A stretch of DNA of 64,000 nt from contig CAZNPW010000008.1 of assembly GCA_964575185.1 (NCBI GenBank), positions 1 through 64,000 on the forward strand. The letters run 5' to 3'. This stretch comes from CAZNPW01 sp964575185 (GTDB taxonomy: Bacteria; Pseudomonadota; Alphaproteobacteria; Rhodobacterales; Rhodobacteraceae). Under the pieces are notes generated by a model. That model was given only the letters and a program-made list of their open reading frames with translations. It had not been told where the DNA came from and searched no databases. Position numbers and translations under genes: made by a program. Shown here piece by piece: positions 59,828-64,000 of this stretch. Within the stretch, counting starts at the first letter, position 1. Each line of letters opens with the position of its first letter.

Positions 59828-61524
59828 CTGAATTCAACTTTCCAGATTCCGGCAGCCCTATTCGCAAGCATTGCTTGACGTTCCTCAACGTCAGCTTTCT
59901 TCCACTCAGCTTTACCGAATACATCTTCGGAAATCTTCATAGGCTGAGACTTACTGTAGTGAGACAGCTTCGCTTGAAATGACGAGTTCGATACCCGACT
60001 ATTTAGTCCAGACAATAGAAGAGTCATATTTCCTAAACGGCTGACATACTCCGAAACCTCAGTCACATCGTCACTAAAGCTCAACCAGTCTGCGGCATTG
60101 TACCTTTGAGGAAGTATGTGCTCCAGATTCACCACGTCGGCCTTTCGATTTACGACTAAGCCACTTGCTGCTTCCCAGTCGTCATTGATGCGGCGCAGAA
60201 TATGCCTAGCCATCGCTGATACATCAAATGACTTCTTTGAAAACGCGTCAACGAAGACGATATCCTTGGGATACAGAGATTCGAACCTGGCAAAAACATC
60301 CTTGTCGGTACAAGTCGGGTTGTTCCGAACATACAATGCGGCGTTAGTGAAAGTCTTCTCGATGTTGCCCGTGCCAGCCCCTAAGATGATGCTGTAGCGG
60401 AATGCAAAAGCCACAACAGCACGCAAAACCGATAGGAAGATTTCATGCCGCGCCTCAAGAGTTGCAAGAAGCAACGGATTGTACTGGTTCACGCCAAAAA
60501 GCTTCAATTCCTCGATCGCATCACTTACCTTGCCTCGCTGTGGCTCATCAAACATTGACCAAATGGAGGCTTGCGAGTCGCTTAAGGCGGCATAAAGCTC
60601 AGCAGAATCTCGGAGCTCCTTGGATAGGGAAAGAACTTGATTCTTATTGCTGTATCTGGCCTTAATCTTTTGAAAAAGCTCTTTATCTCGCACGATGCCA
60701 TGCTTGGAAAGCCAAACATGGCGTAGAAACCGCTTCAGTTCAAGCTTACCTAAGCTCTGGCTCATTAATGCCCAGTTGCTCTGAACTTCTTCGATGCGAT
60801 CATCCGCCTTCGAAAATAAATAGTTTTTCAGTAAGTCAGCTACTGACAACGCCAAGCCACGATCATTCAATGTCTCAAATAGCATATAAGCATCATAATC
60901 ATCCTTTACGGTTATCTTGATCACTTGAACAATATCATCCAGTGCCTCCACCACTTGCTGGACAAAATCTTGCAGAGATGTTCCAGTGGAAACTCGTGCG
61001 TCGATCATGTCTCTGAAAAAGAGGTAGCTCTTCGCCAGAAGTTTGTTCGAGTTTGTAACATTCCGAGCTCGCGTGTCTTGCTTGAGGCCCTCTATTCCAA
61101 CGTTGTTTACTATCTTCTCGTTGAAATATGTCCGGTTGTTAATGTTGAGCGTCAGCTTCGGAACTGTTTCTTGCGTACTATAGTCGAACTTGCCTAGGAA
61201 GTCGCTCTCCAGCCGTTCCGCAAGTTTCTGCTGCCCTGTGACTTTTGCATAGTCGCGTAATGCGCAAAGCATGACCGATATAGTCGTCAGGCGCTGTTGT
61301 CCATCAATAACCTCGTAGGCCGCCGAGTTGCCATCATTAATGACTATTGAGCCAATGAAGTATGTATTCTGCTTTTCGTTGATTGCTCGAAAGATATCTT
61401 CCCAAAGTTGTTCCGTCTCGTCGCTCGTCCAGCTATAGTCGCGCTGGTACTTAGGAACCAAATATGGCTTTCCATCCCGAAGGATTGAGCCGATGTACGC
61501 AGCGCCTGTATCTATACTTGGCAT
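59824..61524 (-). CDS. Fused GmrSD/BrxU-like DUF262-DUF1524 protein
   Basis: 566-residue protein. The DUF262 domain has VPKYQRDYSW (residues 23-32), DGQQRLTT (74-81) and FETLNDRG (216-223); the C-terminal DUF1524 HNH-type domain has NLEHILPQ (467-473) and RLGNMTLL. This is the fused architecture of GmrSD/BrxU type IV nucleases acting on modified phage DNA. ATG 61522-61524 follows an AGGAG site. Base composition is near half A+T, and codon use is unlike the neighbours, which indicates recent acquisition. It overlaps the pyrG stop, and ccr lies 44 nt away on the same strand. A defence role is likely but unproven. Confidence 0.88.
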   Translation of the reverse strand: MPSIDTGAAYIGSILRDGKPYLVPKYQRDYSWTSDETEQLWEDIFRAINEKQNTYFIGSIVINDGNSAAYEVIDGQQRLTTISVMLCALRDYAKVTGQQKLAERLESDFLGKFDYSTQETVPKLTLNINNRTYFNEKIVNNVGIEGLKQDTRARNVTNSNKLLAKSYLFFRDMIDARVSTGTSLQDFVQQVVEALDDIVQVIKITVKDDYDAYMLFETLNDRGLALSVADLLKNYLFSKADDRIEEVQSNWALMSQSLGKLELKRFLRHVWLSKHGIVRDKELFQKIKARYSNKNQVLSLSKELRDSAELYAALSDSQASIWSMFDEPQRGKVSDAIEELKLFGVNQYNPLLLATLEARHEIFLSVLRAVVAFAFRYSIILGAGTGNIEKTFTNAALYVRNNPTCTDKDVFARFESLYPKDIVFVDAFSKKSFDVSAMARHILRRINDDWEAASGLVVNRKADVVNLEHILPQRYNAADWLSFSDDVTEVSEYVSRLGNMTLLLSGLNSRVSNSSFQAKLSHYSKSQPMKISEDVFGKAEWKKADVEERQAMLANRAAGIWKVEFS

Positions 61525-61568
61525 GTCCGTCTCCTGATATCTGCTTCTGGCAGACCCAAGAAGACAGT

Positions 61569-62864
61569 TCAATCGTAGATCTTGCCCCCCTCCACCACAT
61601 CCCCGAACGTCCTCAACCCCGCCCTCGGGGCCCCTACCAGCACCCCCATGTTCCCCGGCTTGTGCACCCCGCGCAGCATCTTCATGTGGGCGGCCGGGAT
61701 GTCCTCCCAGGGAAACACCTCCGACAGGCAGGGGTCGAGCCGCCGGTCCAGCATCAGCTGGTTGGCCGCGCTCGCCTGTTTCAGGTTGGCGAAGTGGCTG
61801 CCCTGGACGCGCTTCTGGTGCATCCACAGGTAGCGGGCGTCGAGCGTCAGGTTGAAGCCGGTGGTGCCCGCGCAGATCACCACCATGCCGCCGCGTTTCA
61901 CCACGAAGGTCGACACCGGGAAGGTCTGCTCGCCGGGGTGCTCGAACACGATGTCGGGGTTCACGCCGCGGCCTGCGATGTCCCAGATCGCCTTGCCGAA
62001 CCTGCGCACCTCGCTGGTCCATGTCCGGTATTCGGGTGAGTTCACCGGCGGCATCTGGCCCCAGCAGGCAAAGTCCTTGCGGTTGATGACCCCCCGCGCG
62101 CCGAGGCCCATGACGAAGTCGCGCTTGTCCTCGTCCGAGATGACGCCGATCGCGTTCGCCCCGGCGGTGTTCGCAAGCTGGATCGCGTAGGAGCCGAGGC
62201 CGCCCGAGGCGCCCCAGACCAGCACGTTCTGCCCGGGGCGCAGCTCGTGCGGCTTGTGGCCGAAGAGCATCCGCCAGGCCGTCGCCAGCGTCAGGGTGTA
62301 GCAGGCGGACTCCTCCCAGGTCAGGTGCTTCGGCCGCGGCATCAGCTGCTGCGCCTGCACGCGGGTGAACTGGGCGAAGCTGCCGTCGGGGGATTCGTAG
62401 CCGTAGATGCGCTGGCTCGGCGAGAACATCGGGTCGCCGCCGTTGCACTCCTCGTCGTCGCCGTCGTCCTGGTTGCAGTGGATCACGACCTCGTCCCCGA
62501 CCTTCCAGCGCCTGACCTTCTCGCCCACCTTCCAGACGACCCCGGCGGCGTCCGACCCGATGATCGCGTAAGGGGCCCGGTGGCCGTCGAACACGCTGAC
62601 GGGCTGGCCGAGGCAGGCCCAGACGCCGTTGTAGTTGACGCCCGCGGCCATCACCAGGACCAGCACCTCGTAGGGGTCGATCGCGGGCACCTCGACGATC
62701 TCGCGCAGCAGGGCGGTGTCGGGCGGCCCGTGGCGCTCGCGGCGCAGGACCCAGGCGTGCATCCGCGCCGGGACGTGGCCGAGCGGCGGCATCTCGCCCA
62801 TCGCGTAGAGGTCCTTCACCGGCGCGTCGTAGGGGGCGATGCCGGTCTGGGTGTCGCGCGCCAT
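61569..62864 (-). CDS. ccr: Crotonyl-CoA carboxylase/reductase
   Basis: 431-residue NADPH enzyme of the ethylmalonyl-CoA pathway, reductively carboxylating crotonyl-CoA. Family traits: GVNYNGVWACLGQPVSVF, IGSDAAGVVWKVGEKVRRWK, the CNQDDGDDEECNGGDP insert, VWGASGGLGSYAIQLA and CAGTTGFNLTLDARYLWM. ATG 62862-62864 (MARDTQTG) has a GAGGAG site. It marks an organism able to assimilate C2 compounds without a glyoxylate shunt. The mutase gene often near it is not in this window. Confidence 0.96.
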   Translation of the reverse strand: MARDTQTGIAPYDAPVKDLYAMGEMPPLGHVPARMHAWVLRRERHGPPDTALLREIVEVPAIDPYEVLVLVMAAGVNYNGVWACLGQPVSVFDGHRAPYAIIGSDAAGVVWKVGEKVRRWKVGDEVVIHCNQDDGDDEECNGGDPMFSPSQRIYGYESPDGSFAQFTRVQAQQLMPRPKHLTWEESACYTLTLATAWRMLFGHKPHELRPGQNVLVWGASGGLGSYAIQLANTAGANAIGVISDEDKRDFVMGLGARGVINRKDFACWGQMPPVNSPEYRTWTSEVRRFGKAIWDIAGRGVNPDIVFEHPGEQTFPVSTFVVKRGGMVVICAGTTGFNLTLDARYLWMHQKRVQGSHFANLKQASAANQLMLDRRLDPCLSEVFPWEDIPAAHMKMLRGVHKPGNMGVLVGAPRAGLRTFGDVVEGGKIYD

Positions 62865-62943
62865 GGGGTTCTCCTCGGGCTGATCCCCGCGAGATACACC
62901 GGAAACGCAAGAAAGCAATACGAAAGGCTTATCTGGCGCAATA
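62865..62943. promoter_or_regulatory. ccr upstream region
   Basis: 79 nt with an AT-rich right half (GCAAGAAAGCAATACGAAAG, CAATATT), the likely ccr promoter. No specific operator recognised. Confidence 0.4.
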
Positions 62944-64000
62944 TTATGTCTGCGGCGTTGCGGCGTCGAGCCGCTGGCGGACCGCCGCCGCGTAGAAGCC
63001 GACCAGCGCCCCGTCCTGCACCTGCCAGGCCCCGTCGCGGTCGGCGACCGCGCCGCGTTCGACCAGCGGCCCCAGCCCCTCGTCCACCGCCGCGGCGATG
63101 CCCTGCGGCGGCAGCTTCAGCACCGCGCCGACCGCGACCAGCCGGTCGGCCAGCGCCTGCATCCGCGGGGCGAGGTCGGGGCGCGGGACGGGACCGCCCT
63201 CCAGCACGGCGGCCACCAGCGGCACGGGCAGGATGGGGACGGCGCGGGTGATCGCGTCCATCAGCGTCTCCCCCAGGGTGGTGACCGTGCCCCCGCCCGC
63301 CAGATGCGTGCGCAGCGACACCGGGGTGCCGAACCCGGCGGCGGCGGTGCCGAGCCCCCTGTATCGCCCGCGCAGCGACCGCAGCCACAGCCGCAGCAGG
63401 AACCCCATCGCCGCCACGGGCCGCGCCCGGAACCGCCGCCCGCCCGGCGCGACGGCCCCGATCAGCACGCGGTCCTCGAACACCCGGTCGTAGGCGAGGC
63501 CCACGGGCACGAAGACCACGTCGCGTCCGGCGGCATCGAAGCCTTCCACCACATAGGACAGCAGGCCCAGCTTCGCCGGCCCCACCCGCCCGTCGAGCGA
63601 CAGCCCGCCTTCGGGAAAGATCGCCTGCGTCGTGCCCTCGGCCGCCAGCATCTGGACGTGCCGCGCCAGCACCCGGCGATACAGCGTGTTGCGGCTGCCG
63701 CGGCGGATGAAGTAGGCCCCCATCGCCCGGATCATCGCCGACAGCGGCCAGACGCGGGCCCATTCGCCCACCGCATAGGCGATCGCCGACCGCCCTGCGA
63801 CGAGCCATGTGACCAGCACGTAATCCATGTTGCTGCGGTGGTTCATCACGAAGATGACCGTCGCCTCGGGGTCGATCCCCCGCAGCGCGGCGTCGAGCCG
63901 GCCCACCCGCACGCGGTAGAAGGCGCGGCTGATCCGCCGGGCGGCGCGGATGGCGATGCCGAAGTAGACCGTGGCGGAAAAGGCCGGCACGATCTCGCGC
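62944..64000 (-). CDS. PlsB-like glycerol-3-phosphate acyltransferase (5' end beyond window)
   Basis: At least 352 codons of an acyltransferase. Motifs NHRSNMDY (H-x4-D), AYFIRRGSRN, FPEGGLSLDG and VPVGLAYDRV are the four acyltransferase blocks. Although a GTG lies at 63988-63990, the frame is open to the window edge and the preceding residues (REIVPAFSA) look like the continuing family sequence, so the gene starts outside. It would make lysophosphatidate for membrane lipid synthesis. It is upstream of ccr in the same direction. Confidence 0.88.
   Translation of the reverse strand, partial: REIVPAFSATVYFGIAIRAARRISRAFYRVRVGRLDAALRGIDPEATVIFVMNHRSNMDYVLVTWLVAGRSAIAYAVGEWARVWPLSAMIRAMGAYFIRRGSRNTLYRRVLARHVQMLAAEGTTQAIFPEGGLSLDGRVGPAKLGLLSYVVEGFDAAGRDVVFVPVGLAYDRVFEDRVLIGAVAPGGRRFRARPVAAMGFLLRLWLRSLRGRYRGLGTAAAGFGTPVSLRTHLAGGGTVTTLGETLMDAITRAVPILPVPLVAAVLEGGPVPRPDLAPRMQALADRLVAVGAVLKLPPQGIAAAVDEGLGPLVERGAVADRDGAWQVQDGALVGFYAAAVRQRLDAATPQT

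Noticed and set aside
60402..60665. Plus-strand frames within the low-GC DUF262 gene
   Set aside because: No motif; the minus-strand protein has complete DUF262 and DUF1524 motifs over the same DNA.

Overview
The window reads as a very GC-rich chromosome segment of an alphaproteobacterium of the order Rhodobacterales (Rhodobacter/Paracoccus relatives). Grounds: a crotonyl-CoA carboxylase/reductase gene beside a PlsB-like acyltransferase, the family-typical DUF1178, DUF2842 and DUF2065 proteins, a plant-type glutathione reductase, SPFH/DegP gene order, a GTTC-N7-GTTC type LexA box, a TTAA-N7-TTAA CtrA-type box, and a large Rhodobacterales-type low-complexity protein. I cannot name genus or species.

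Layout. 1-122 is the start of rplO, cut by the left edge. 285-14874 (all minus strand) is a tightly packed 13-gene catabolic block: CoA-transferase, enoyl-CoA hydratase, aldehyde dehydrogenase, a complete sugar-type ABC importer, two different GMC flavin dehydrogenases, an SDR, a Dabb protein, a DUF993 aldolase-like protein and a LacI regulator. Divergent from it, 15192-19188 (plus) is a four-gene YnjBCD-like ABC importer; the shared promoter region carries a paired operator. 19185-20549 (minus) is a VapBC toxin-antitoxin pair translationally coupled to an SDR. 20610-23865 holds ychF, an SDR, trpA and a MarR regulator. A MarR-type four-copy operator array at 24451-24530 separates a wrecked nitroreductase-like pseudogene from an alpha-hydroxy-acid oxidase plus UDP-glucuronate-epimerase-like pair. 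26751-35598 carries an aldo/keto reductase, a YmdB-like phosphodiesterase, a ligase-associated helicase, an M3 peptidase, an amino-acid ABC permease with its binding protein, and a lytic transglycosylase.

From 35573 to 43355 come a histone-deacetylase-like hydrolase, a Nudix hydrolase, DUF1178, a ferredoxin, an orphan DnaE2-type OB-fold gene with a perfect LexA box, a lipoprotein, and degP/DUF2065/hflC/hflK. 43411-49173 holds gor, rpiA, an EF-hand protein, two glutathione-S-transferase-like genes and sdaA; a CtrA box lies between the EF-hand and GST genes. 49377-58061 holds treY, a DMT exporter, thiamine pyrophosphokinase, the 747-residue low-complexity protein, DUF2842, purA and secG. pyrG is followed by a low-GC foreign gene for a fused GmrSD/BrxU-like DUF262-DUF1524 protein, then ccr and the 5'-truncated acyltransferase gene at the right edge.

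Most promising for new biology: the 285-14874 catabolic block with its divergent importer; the SOS-boxed orphan DnaE2 OB-fold; the four-unit MarR array; the CtrA box; the foreign DUF262 gene lying exactly at the pyrG stop codon; and a set of intercistronic hairpins sharing a TTNNAA hexaloop. No tRNA, rRNA, CRISPR array or intact insertion sequence was recognised.
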